Source: Gemmatimonadota bacterium (GTDB taxonomy: Bacteria; Gemmatimonadota; Gemmatimonadetes; Gemmatimonadales; GWC2-71-9). Taken from it: a stretch of 64,000 nt of DNA. Positions 17,004-23,907 of the stretch are shown here, one piece after another; positions within the stretch are counted from its first letter, which is position 1, and every line of letters starts with the position of its first letter. Location: the NCBI GenBank assembly GCA_009692115.1, contig SHZU01000007.1, positions 1 to 64,000 of the forward strand, written 5' to 3'. Made by a program: the position numbers and the translations under genes. Below the pieces are notes generated by a model. That model saw only the letters and a list, made by a program, of their open reading frames with translations. It did no database searches and was not told where the DNA came from.

Positions 17004-17738
17004 CTACCGCTTGAGCTCGGCCTGGACCCGGGCCAACTCGACGTCGAGGTGCTCCAGGTACCGCTCCGCTTGGCCGACCCGCTTGAGGCGGGCGTCGGCT
17101 TCTACCAGCGCCGCCAATTTGGCGAGCGGTTCGGCCCCGATCAAGCCGCACATCCCTATCAAGGTTTGGGCAATCCGTTGGGCGGCTTCCGCGTCGCCGC
17201 GGCCCACGGCCTCCCGGAGGTCCTGAATCCGATTCGGCGCATCGGCGGTGAACGAGGCAACGAGGCGATCCGCCAGCATCCGGCCCAGACCCTCTCGTTC
17301 GGGGGCGATCTGCTCCAGGAAGGCGGTGCTGTCGGCCGGGATTTCGGCTAGGAGGCCGGCGGGTCCCGCCGCTTCCAACGCCTGGCGAACCTCGTGGAAC
17401 CCGGTCTCAATGGCGCCGCGGGCATGGTTGAATGCGGCGAACGCTACGACGGCCGCCCCGAGCTCCAACCGGAGCACTCCAAACTGAACCCGATCGACCT
17501 GACGTTCGAGGACCATCCCGATCCCCCGTCCGAAGGCCAGCCCGCATCCGCTGAGGATTACCGAACCGAGGGCGGCTCGGATCCACCGATCTTGCCGGCT
17601 CGCCACTAGGAGGAACCCGCCGAGCCCCAGTCGGAGACCGCCCTCGACCGCCCGAATTTCCACGTGATCGCGGGACCCAAGCCGGAGCGAGAGGAAGCCC
17701 GCCATCTCCACGGGATTGACGAGAAACGCGAGCCCCAC
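17004..17738 (-). CDS. Membrane protein (DUF4345-like) with C-terminal degenerate HPt-like domain
   Basis: 244 residues from a GTG; the frame stays open upstream and the residues LYLGI just before it look like part of the first helix, so the true start may be a little earlier. Residues 1-110 contain three to four hydrophobic segments with NPVEMAGF and GGLRLGLGGFLLVA, as in small DUF4345-type proteins. Residues about 145-240 follow the helical pattern of a histidine phosphotransfer domain, including the landmark helix IAQTLIGMCGLIGAEPL. There the phospho-accepting His (normally AHxLKG) is Gln and the following Lys is Ile. I infer a membrane-tethered non-phosphorylatable HPt-like module. Confidence 0.65.
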   Translation of the reverse strand: MGLAFLVNPVEMAGFLSLRLGSRDHVEIRAVEGGLRLGLGGFLLVASRQDRWIRAALGSVILSGCGLAFGRGIGMVLERQVDRVQFGVLRLELGAAVVAFAAFNHARGAIETGFHEVRQALEAAGPAGLLAEIPADSTAFLEQIAPEREGLGRMLADRLVASFTADAPNRIQDLREAVGRGDAEAAQRIAQTLIGMCGLIGAEPLAKLAALVEADARLKRVGQAERYLEHLDVELARVQAELKR

Positions 17739-17769
17739 GATGCCCAGGTACAGGCGGCAGAATCCCGCC

Positions 17770-18393
17770 CTAGCGCCTCCGCAGCGGGGGACGGGCAGCG
17801 GCCCCGCTGTCGGGAGCCGCGATCACCGCAATGACGACGCCACCGTCGCCGAGCGCGAATTGGCCGTCGGGGGGCACTTGGACGTAGAGGTCGCGGCCAC
17901 TCTTGGTCAGCGCCGGATACTGGCGCCCGACGGAGGCCATCATCGGAGCGAGAAAGAACTCCGGAAAAGGACGTCCGTTGACGTTGAGACCCCGGAGCCA
18001 GAATCGCATTAATTCTCGGCCGGTTCGCTGGACGATGATGTCGGCGGCGACGATCGTATTGGGACTGAACCGCGCCGCGAGGGGGCCGAGGAGGGCCCGG
18101 GTTTCCGGCGGCAGGTCGGCGAGGCGACCGGACACTTCGATGTGCGTCGAGTCGATATCGATGGCGATTCCCAGGCTGTCAGGAACCGGTCCGGCCCCGA
18201 GCCGGGCCAACAGGTACGAGGCCCAGTCACCGCCATCGATCAAGGCGGAGGGTTTGGTCCGATCCACAAAGACGGAGTCTACCTGGGACGCGGCCCGACC
18301 GACCCCGGCGTTCGAGAGCCGGCCTAGGGCCGGGGCGGTTTGGGCCGTCGCCGCTTCGGTGGCGACCAGCAATCCCAGCAAGACCCATTTCAT
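17770..18393 (-). CDS. Exported protein of unknown function
   Basis: 207 residues, signal peptide MKWVLLGLLVATEAATAQ, then a mature domain of mixed strands and helices with no cysteines. The segment IAIDIDSTHIEVSGRLADLP and the later VAADIIVQR suggest a lipid- or polymer-binding beta sandwich, but no family is recognised. The start overlaps the lspA stop (ATGA), so it is co-translated with signal peptidase II. It has no lipobox, so it is not itself an obvious LspA substrate. Confidence 0.6.
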   Translation of the reverse strand: MKWVLLGLLVATEAATAQTAPALGRLSNAGVGRAASQVDSVFVDRTKPSALIDGGDWASYLLARLGAGPVPDSLGIAIDIDSTHIEVSGRLADLPPETRALLGPLAARFSPNTIVAADIIVQRTGRELMRFWLRGLNVNGRPFPEFFLAPMMASVGRQYPALTKSGRDLYVQVPPDGQFALGDGGVVIAVIAAPDSGAAARPPLRRR

Positions 18394-18878
18394 CCAGGTT
18401 GTGGTTCCTCACTCCGGGACAATTGCCACGCCAGCAGCACGGCACCGACCGTCACGCCGATGTCGGCGAGATTGAAGGTCCAGAACCGAATCGATCCGAT
18501 GCCGACGTCGATGAAATCCACCACCCCGCGCGGCGACCGGATCCGGTCGACCAGATTGCCGACCGCCCCGGCGATGACGAGGGCGATGGCCAGCACTTTG
18601 ATCGTGTCACGGTTGGTGCTCTTCCGGTACAGGTAGCCGAGGACCCCGATCTGGATCAGCACGATCAGGCTGATGATCGGCCGCGATTGCTCTCCGAGGG
18701 AGATGCTCATGGCGGCCTGAGGGTTGTAGGCCAGGGTCAAGCGAAATACATCCCCGACCACCGGCTCGGAGACCCACGGCACCAAGTGGGTCTCCGCGAG
18801 GTCTTTGGTGCTACAGTCGGCCAAGAACACCAGGAGAACGACCGGCCAGAAAATCCTGGCTTTGCGGGCGATCGGCAT
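18390..18878 (-). CDS. lspA: Lipoprotein signal peptidase (signal peptidase II)
   Basis: 162 residues with four hydrophobic segments. Conserved LspA boxes are present: DCSTKDLAE near the N-terminus, AYNPQAAMSI (usual YNxGAAF region), GAVGNLVDRIRSPRGVVDFI containing the first catalytic Asp, and FNLADIGVTVG containing the second. It cleaves diacylglyceryl-modified prolipoproteins at the inner membrane. At least one candidate substrate with a lipobox lies in this window, the penicillin-acylase-type enzyme at 42745. Confidence 0.93.
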   Translation of the reverse strand: MPIARKARIFWPVVLLVFLADCSTKDLAETHLVPWVSEPVVGDVFRLTLAYNPQAAMSISLGEQSRPIISLIVLIQIGVLGYLYRKSTNRDTIKVLAIALVIAGAVGNLVDRIRSPRGVVDFIDVGIGSIRFWTFNLADIGVTVGAVLLAWQLSRSEEPQPG

Positions 18879-18920
18879 GGGTTCGAAGATCCCAGGGTCG
18901 CCCGGGGAGGGAAAGGGCGG

Positions 18921-20501
18921 TCAGCCGATGGTGGTCCGGAAGGTCGGAACCATGCGGGCTTTGGTGGTTTCTTCGAACCCATAGGCCAGTTGTATCAGGC
19001 GGCCCTCGCTCCACGCCCGGCCCACGAACGACAAGCCGACCGGCAGGCCGCCGATCTGACCCATGGGCACCGTGATGTTCGGATAACCCGCTACCGCGGC
19101 GTAGGTTGAGCTTCCGCCGGTGAAGCGATCGCCGTTGACGAGGTCGATCGGCCAGGCCGGCCCGGACGTGACCGAAATCAAGGCATCGAGCCGGTGCTGG
19201 TTGAACCGCCGATCGAGGCCTTCGGTCCGAGCCAACCGCCGGCAGGTGGCCAGCAGGGTCCGGTACTTGGGGCTCGAGAGCGGGCCCATCTTGGCGGCCA
19301 AGTCGAATGTTTCCTGGGCAAAGTGGGGCATTTCCCGGGTCCGATTGGCCAGATTGAACGCGATGAGATCCGCGAGTGTCCGGTGCTTGGCGGTGCTGCC
19401 TAACGATCCGAGATAGGCCTCGACGCCGGCCTTGAACTCATAGGCCAGGACTTGCCATTCCGCCGCGCCGAGTGGACCGGGATCGGCCAAGTCCACGGAG
19501 TCGACGATGGTGGCGCCGGCCGCCTTGATCGCCGCGATGGCCGCGTCGTAGACCGCCTCGGTCTTGGCGCTGATGTTCATGTGCTTTCGCATTACGCCGA
19601 TCCGGGCTCCCCGGAGGCCGGCCGGATCGAGGAACCGGCGATAGTCGGTCTCCGAGTGCCCGCGGCTCGCGGTGGTGGCGGGATCGCGCGGGTCGACGCC
19701 GGTGAGCGGGCCAAGGAGCGCGGCGGCATCGGCCACGCTCCGGCACATCGGGCCCGCGGTATCCTGGGTATGGGAGATCGGAATGATGCCGGCCCGGCTC
19801 CACAGCCCAACGGTCGGTTTGATGCCCACCAACCCGTTGATCGAGGACGGACAGACGATCGAGCCGTCGGTTTCGGTTCCGATGGTGATCGTGGCCAAGG
19901 CGGCGGCCCCGGCGGCCCCCGACCCGGCGCTCGATCCGCAGGGGGTCCGGTCGAGGACGTACGGGTTCTTGGTCTGCCCGCCCCGGCCGCTCCACCCGCT
20001 CGACGAATTACTGGACCGGAAGTTGGCCCACTCACTGAGGTTGGTCTTGCCGATCAGAACGCATCCGGCGGCCCGGAGCCGGTCGACAATACCGGCATCT
20101 TTGGGTGCGATCGATCCCTCGAGGGCCAACGAGCCGGCCGTCGTCTGCATGCGGTCGGCGGTGTCGATGTTGTCCTTGATCAGAATCGTGATCCCGTGCA
20201 GCGGTCCGCGAACCCGTCCGGCCCGCCGCTCCTGATCGAGCGATTCCGCGATGCCGATCGCTTCCGGATTGACCTCGATGACGGAGTTAACCGCCGGACC
20301 GCGCCGGTCGATGCTCTCGATCCGGGCCAGGTACATCTCGGTTACCTCACGGGCGGTGTACGCTCCGGATTGCATCCCCGCTTGGAGTTCGGCGACCGAT
20401 GACTCGGCGCTGGGCATGCCGAGGTTGGACGTCGTCCCGACCAGCACCCGAGCGCCGAGCACCGATCCACTCACGCCCGCCACGAAATTGCGCCGGTTCA
20501 T
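18921..20501 (-). CDS. Amidase signature family enzyme, probably exported
   Basis: 526 residues. The N-terminus MNRRNFVAGVSGSVLGA has a paired-arginine start resembling a Tat signal, though the classic SRRxFLK spacing is imperfect. The amidase-signature triad is visible: Lys in ILIKDNIDTA, the cis-Ser in CGSSAGSGAAGAA and the nucleophilic Ser in ETDGSIVCPSS. Not GatA-like in context, since no gatB or gatC is near. Its start overlaps the AlkD-like gene stop by ATGA. Substrate unknown. Confidence 0.9.
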   Translation of the reverse strand: MNRRNFVAGVSGSVLGARVLVGTTSNLGMPSAESSVAELQAGMQSGAYTAREVTEMYLARIESIDRRGPAVNSVIEVNPEAIGIAESLDQERRAGRVRGPLHGITILIKDNIDTADRMQTTAGSLALEGSIAPKDAGIVDRLRAAGCVLIGKTNLSEWANFRSSNSSSGWSGRGGQTKNPYVLDRTPCGSSAGSGAAGAAALATITIGTETDGSIVCPSSINGLVGIKPTVGLWSRAGIIPISHTQDTAGPMCRSVADAAALLGPLTGVDPRDPATTASRGHSETDYRRFLDPAGLRGARIGVMRKHMNISAKTEAVYDAAIAAIKAAGATIVDSVDLADPGPLGAAEWQVLAYEFKAGVEAYLGSLGSTAKHRTLADLIAFNLANRTREMPHFAQETFDLAAKMGPLSSPKYRTLLATCRRLARTEGLDRRFNQHRLDALISVTSGPAWPIDLVNGDRFTGGSSTYAAVAGYPNITVPMGQIGGLPVGLSFVGRAWSEGRLIQLAYGFEETTKARMVPTFRTTIG

Positions 20502-21238
20502 TTGCCACTCCTGTTAGTCTGCCGAAGAGTACCGTGCTTTTTCACGAAGGTGAAGCCCTTCATGGCTTCTTTGCGGGACAGAGGCGATAAGTCGGCTTGG
20601 TGCGCCACGAGGTACTGGCGAACATCCTCAGGGTTGGCCTTGGCGTGCTCCCGGAGGGCCCAGCCGATGGCTTTGCGGAGCCAGAACTCAGGGGCCTGGA
20701 GTGACGGGGCAATGCAGTCGTGGAGCAATCCGACGTCGGTTTGTTCCCGAAATCCGACCTGACTGATGATCGCGACCCGGCGGAGCCAGATGTTCTCGTG
20801 CCGGGCCCAGGCCCGGAGCGTCGGCTTGACCCGGTCCGGATAAGTGGCGAGAAGCACGGCCACCCGATGAGCCAGGCTATCGACGTAATCCCACCAAGCC
20901 CCTTCCTGGATCATCCGGCGACACAACGGCAGGGAGGCCAGGGAGATGAACCGCTGGTACGGCGGGTAGGCGGCCAATTCGATGGCGGCGTACCGCTCTT
21001 CGCGATGGGTGGCCAGATCCCAGAGCTCGGCAATGATCCGGCGCCAGTCGGCGGCCATGCTGATGGGGTGGGCCTCGAACACCGCGCCGCAGATCTTCCG
21101 AAGTTCCGGGGCCGCCACTCCGTAGAACGGCATCTCGGACTTCATGTAGGCCTTGGCGCCGGCGGCTGCCCTGGGGTCCTTGTGTCGGGATAATTGAGCC
21201 CGAATTGCCTTGGCGATAGGACTCAGTTCCGTTGGCAT
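20498..21238 (-). CDS. AlkD-like DNA alkylation repair family protein
   Basis: 246 residues from the ATG at 21238; the open frame extends 75 codons upstream into a region that overlaps the divergent gene and looks non-coding. The protein is an all-helical HEAT-like repeat: MPFYGVAAPELRKICGAVF, ERYAAIELAAYP, WWDYVDSLAHRVAVLL, IWLRRVAIISQVGF and EFWLRKAIGWALREHAK, which are the AlkD landmarks including the W-D-x-V-D helix and FWxRKAIGWALR near the DNA backbone. Probably removes cationic alkyl bases such as N3- or N7-alkylpurines. Confidence 0.88.
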   Translation of the reverse strand: MPTELSPIAKAIRAQLSRHKDPRAAAGAKAYMKSEMPFYGVAAPELRKICGAVFEAHPISMAADWRRIIAELWDLATHREERYAAIELAAYPPYQRFISLASLPLCRRMIQEGAWWDYVDSLAHRVAVLLATYPDRVKPTLRAWARHENIWLRRVAIISQVGFREQTDVGLLHDCIAPSLQAPEFWLRKAIGWALREHAKANPEDVRQYLVAHQADLSPLSRKEAMKGFTFVKKHGTLRQTNRSGK

Positions 21239-21302
21239 GGTACGGTCCAGGAAAGAAATGGGTGTTCTAGGGGGAGCCGCAATAAAAATACCTTGGGCCC
21301 GT

Positions 21303-21324
21303 CCAATCAGGTACGCCTGATTGG
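21303..21324. promoter_or_regulatory. Perfect 9-bp inverted repeat with TACG loop
   Basis: CCAATCAGG, loop TACG, CCTGATTGG, a perfect dyad in the region between the divergent AlkD-like and DUF6524 genes. It may be an operator for either gene. As RNA it would form a nine-pair stem with a UACG (UNCG-type) tetraloop, so it could instead be a stable leader hairpin of the plus-strand gene. Confidence 0.5.
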
Positions 21325-21381
21325 CTGGCAAGGTGCCTAAGGGGCCGCTACCTTGCCCGGCGGCGCCTACCGGAGGATGCA

Positions 21382-21821
21382 ATGCAGGCAGAGAAGGGGT
21401 TTCTTGGAAGGGCGTTCTGGGGCGGTTCCTGGCCGCCTTGGTTTTGGTGTACGGCACCTTCAACCCCGAAGGCTTTTCCTTCTTCCATTGGGCCTTGAAC
21501 CCACTGGTTCAAGGTCAACTGGATCTCGTCCGCCAGCAACTGCCCATGAAACTGTTGGTCGGCCTGCTGTTGGTGGCGGTGTGGGTGTTCTTCCTGCAGG
21601 CCACCCGCCGGTCGATCGGATGGACGGGCGCCCTGTTGATGCTCGGGATCCTCGGCGCGTTGGCCTGGGCTTTGATCGACTGGCACGTTCTGAACCCGTC
21701 CAGCAGCCGGGCGGTGGCTCATGTCGTCCTCGTCGCCCTGGCGCTGGTGCTGACGATCGGGATGTCCTGGTCGCATGTGACCCGGAAGGTGACGGGCCAG
21801 GTCGATACCGACGAAGCCTAG
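21382..21821 (+). CDS. DUF6524-like integral membrane protein, with probable one-base frameshift near the start
   Basis: The main frame encodes four hydrophobic segments with SWKGVLGRFLAALVLVYGTF then NPEGFSFFHWAL, which resembles the short DUF6524 membrane family. That frame has no ATG at a sensible place. A GGAGG at 21372-21376 sits ideally before an ATG at 21382, but this ATG is one frame off. Adding a single G in the AAGGGG run at about 21394-21399 would give MQAEKGVSWKGVLGRF, a natural start. So either the sequence lost one G, the gene carries a slipped G run, or a weak TTG start at 21321 is used. Converges with the next gene, overlapping by four bases. Confidence 0.6.
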
Positions 21822-22121
21822 GGATGCCCTGCCCCCTCCCGGGCTTCCCGCTCAAAGCGGTTATCGAGATAATAGTGTTGGCCGCGGCGCCACGCGGCCC
21901 ATGAGGTCAAGCCGTACACCACCGGGAACAAAAGACTCCACCGTTCGAACTGGGTGACGTGGATTCGCTCGTGAGCCAGGGTCCGGTTCAGGGTGGCCTC
22001 GTCCACGGCGAGCACGGCATGGCCCACCGTGTATCAGTCGCTCGACCACGTCACCTTGATCCGGGATTTTCTGCTCGATCCAGGCCGGTTCCTCCGGCGG
22101 CTCGAGGGGTGACGTCTAACA
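21818..22121 (-). pseudogene. Broken gene for a conserved small HExxH-like membrane-associated protein
   Basis: The open part (GTG at 22027 to TAG at 21818) encodes GHAVLAVDEATLNRTLAHER, IHVTQFERWSLLFPVVYGL and YYLDNRFEREARE, a pattern known from small conserved proteins with H-E-x-x-H, Q-[YF]-E-R-W and DN-F-E-x-EA motifs. Immediately upstream in the same frame is RIKVTWSSD, an in-frame TGA at 22034-22036, then YTVGHAV, which reads as one protein interrupted by a stop. Even with readthrough only about 30 residues fit before the neighbouring gene, while relatives have longer N-termini. Likely pseudogene. Confidence 0.55.
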
Positions 22122-22122
22122 A

Positions 22123-23439
22123 TCAGGTCGTCGGGACGAACGGGGTCAGTTCGGGGGGCCGCTCGCCGATCAGGACGGCGCCGTACCGGCAGGCCGGGAT
22201 GTAGGGAACGGGCGCTTTGGCGCATTGGGCCTCGCGCTGGTCGAAATTGGGAAAAAGAATCCCCATTTGCTCGCCGATGGCGGTGTAGCAGGCCACCGCC
22301 AGGGCCCGGTCCGTAAGCCGGGCGCAGAAACTCAGGCCCTCATCCGGGAGGGCGGTGACGTCGATCAAGTTCTTCACAACGCCGACGAAGCACCACGCTT
22401 GGTACTCCGGGCTGCCCTTCTCGCACTGCTTGATGGCCTTTTCCTGGTTCCGCACCACATAGCCGCTCACGAAGGTGCCGACGCCTTGGTAACAGGCCGG
22501 CCGCATGCCGAGCGGCGCCCGATCGCACGCCTTGGCGATCTTGCCGAAGTCGGCCCCAACGATTTCGATGATGATGCCCGCCTGCATCCCGTAGCAGGCC
22601 GATTGGTACTTCGGGGCCAGGGCGGAGCAGGGGTAGAGCGGATCGGCCCGGTTCCGGGCCGGAAAGGAGTCGGCCGCCATGGCGTTCATGTCGTGACCGT
22701 CATGGTCCTGCTCTTCGGCGGCGGCCACCGCCGGTTTGTGCGGATGGTGCGATTGGCCCCGGGCCGCGACGATGAACTCCATGAAGGCTCCACCATAGCA
22801 GGAGGCCGCGTCCCACTCGCGGACCAGCCAATCGCATCCGGCCAGGGCTTTGGGCAGGTGCATGGCCATGTTGCTGACCAACCCATGTCCAATGCCGTGC
22901 ACGCACTGAAACCGGAGCCAGGCGTTGGTGGCCGCCGAGTTGATTTGATTGCAGAGGCCGTAGACGGTGGTGCTGTCGGTGCCTTGCGCGTCGAGATAGG
23001 CCTGGACCACGCCATGGTAGCAGCCGGATTGGAACAGCCCGGTGCAGGAGTCGTACACCGGGCCGACGGCTTCGTCGGGGGTCCACGCATTGATCCCGAC
23101 CACATGGGTCAGGTCGTGGCCGTACTTCTGGGTTTCGGGATCACGCTGGCTGATGATGGACAGGCCGTCCATGGCGAGGCGGACGTGCTGTCGTGCCACA
23201 GTGGCGAGGAGCAGTTCCTCGTAGCAGGCTTTCCGGCGTTTGCCGAGCAGGAATCGGCAGCGATTGATGGCGAACGCCGCGTAGCCGGTGGAGTCTCCAG
23301 TGAGTGCGACGTCGACGACGGCCTCGATCGGGCGACCGCCGAGACCGGGCAGGATCGAGCCGTGCTCGCGGAGGTCGAACGCCCCGGCGGTGAAAACGAG
23401 AGCGACGAGTCCGAGGGCGGCGAGGAACTTTCGGAGCAT
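22123..23439 (-). CDS. Secreted Cys/His-rich protein with repeated CYxG motifs, function unknown
   Basis: 438 residues with an N-terminal hydrophobic signal (MLRKFLAALGLVALVFTAGA). The mature part carries a recurring Cys-Tyr-x-Gly theme: GCYHGVVQAY, SCYGGAFMEF, ACYGMQAGII, ACYQGVGTFV and a weaker ACYTAIGEQ, spaced irregularly (about 40-80 residues apart), with CVHGIGHGL and YGHDLTHVVG between. A His/Asp-rich linker (HHPHKP ... DHDGHDM) lies in the middle. The paired Cys and His residues suggest disulfides or metal binding outside the cytoplasm. I do not recognise a named family and assign no function. Confidence 0.75.
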   Translation of the reverse strand: MLRKFLAALGLVALVFTAGAFDLREHGSILPGLGGRPIEAVVDVALTGDSTGYAAFAINRCRFLLGKRRKACYEELLLATVARQHVRLAMDGLSIISQRDPETQKYGHDLTHVVGINAWTPDEAVGPVYDSCTGLFQSGCYHGVVQAYLDAQGTDSTTVYGLCNQINSAATNAWLRFQCVHGIGHGLVSNMAMHLPKALAGCDWLVREWDAASCYGGAFMEFIVAARGQSHHPHKPAVAAAEEQDHDGHDMNAMAADSFPARNRADPLYPCSALAPKYQSACYGMQAGIIIEIVGADFGKIAKACDRAPLGMRPACYQGVGTFVSGYVVRNQEKAIKQCEKGSPEYQAWCFVGVVKNLIDVTALPDEGLSFCARLTDRALAVACYTAIGEQMGILFPNFDQREAQCAKAPVPYIPACRYGAVLIGERPPELTPFVPTT

Positions 23440-23480
23440 AGGTGAACGATAGCCGGCCGGGTTCGCTCGGTCCGACGGAC

Positions 23481-23762
23481 CTATTTCTTCTTGGGCGGCC
23501 GTCCGCTGCGCTGGACGGTCTTGAGCCAGGCCATCGCCTTGTCGAAGGCCTTTTTCTTGCCGCCATTGCTGACATCGCCGAAGAAGGCGGTGAACTTGGG
23601 ACGGGTTCCGCTCGGGGTTGGGCGATACCCAAAGCGGCAGAACCAGCCGAAGGTCCGGGTACTCGCCTGGTCGATCCGCGAGATACCGGGAACCTTCGAG
23701 GTCGAGCGCGAACGGGTCTTGGGGGCTGCCTTAGACCGGGTCGAAGGTCGACGAGTTGCCAT
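23481..23762 (-). CDS. Small basic protein with an AP2-like single domain
   Basis: 93 residues, strongly basic, with a Ser/Thr/Arg/Lys-rich N-terminal tail of about 25 residues and a Lys-rich C-terminus. The core GISRIDQ ... TFGWFCRFGY ... FFGDVSNGGKKKAFDKAMAW follows a pattern seen in short bacterial proteins related to the AP2 DNA-binding fold (I-[ST]-R-I-D ... GW ... GGK.KA...A..W). The charge suggests nucleic-acid binding. Stand-alone gene, 41 bases from the Cys-rich gene's start region. Confidence 0.6.
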   Translation of the reverse strand: MATRRPSTRSKAAPKTRSRSTSKVPGISRIDQASTRTFGWFCRFGYRPTPSGTRPKFTAFFGDVSNGGKKKAFDKAMAWLKTVQRSGRPPKKK

Positions 23763-23826
23763 GATTCGTGGTCCGAATGGTTAGGTGTGAATGGATGCCG
23801 ACCCTATTATGCGCCCAATTTCGCCA

Positions 23827-23896
23827 TTGCGGAAGGGGGGGGATTTTGGGGGCTCCGGCGGCGCTATCCTAACGCTCGGATTCCGCAAGCCCCCCC
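23827..23896. repeat. Interleaved inverted repeats in an intergenic region (possible pseudoknot or REP-like element)
   Basis: TTGCGGAA (23827-23834) followed by eight G, then about 38 bases, then TTCCGCAA (23881-23888) followed by G and seven C. The first and third blocks are reverse complements, as are the G and C runs, in the order 1-2-1'-2' that would form an H-type pseudoknot in RNA. A second G5 run lies between. It is just downstream of the S9 peptidase stop. No recognised element family. Confidence 0.4.
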
Positions 23897-23907
23897 TCGA
23901 TATCCGC

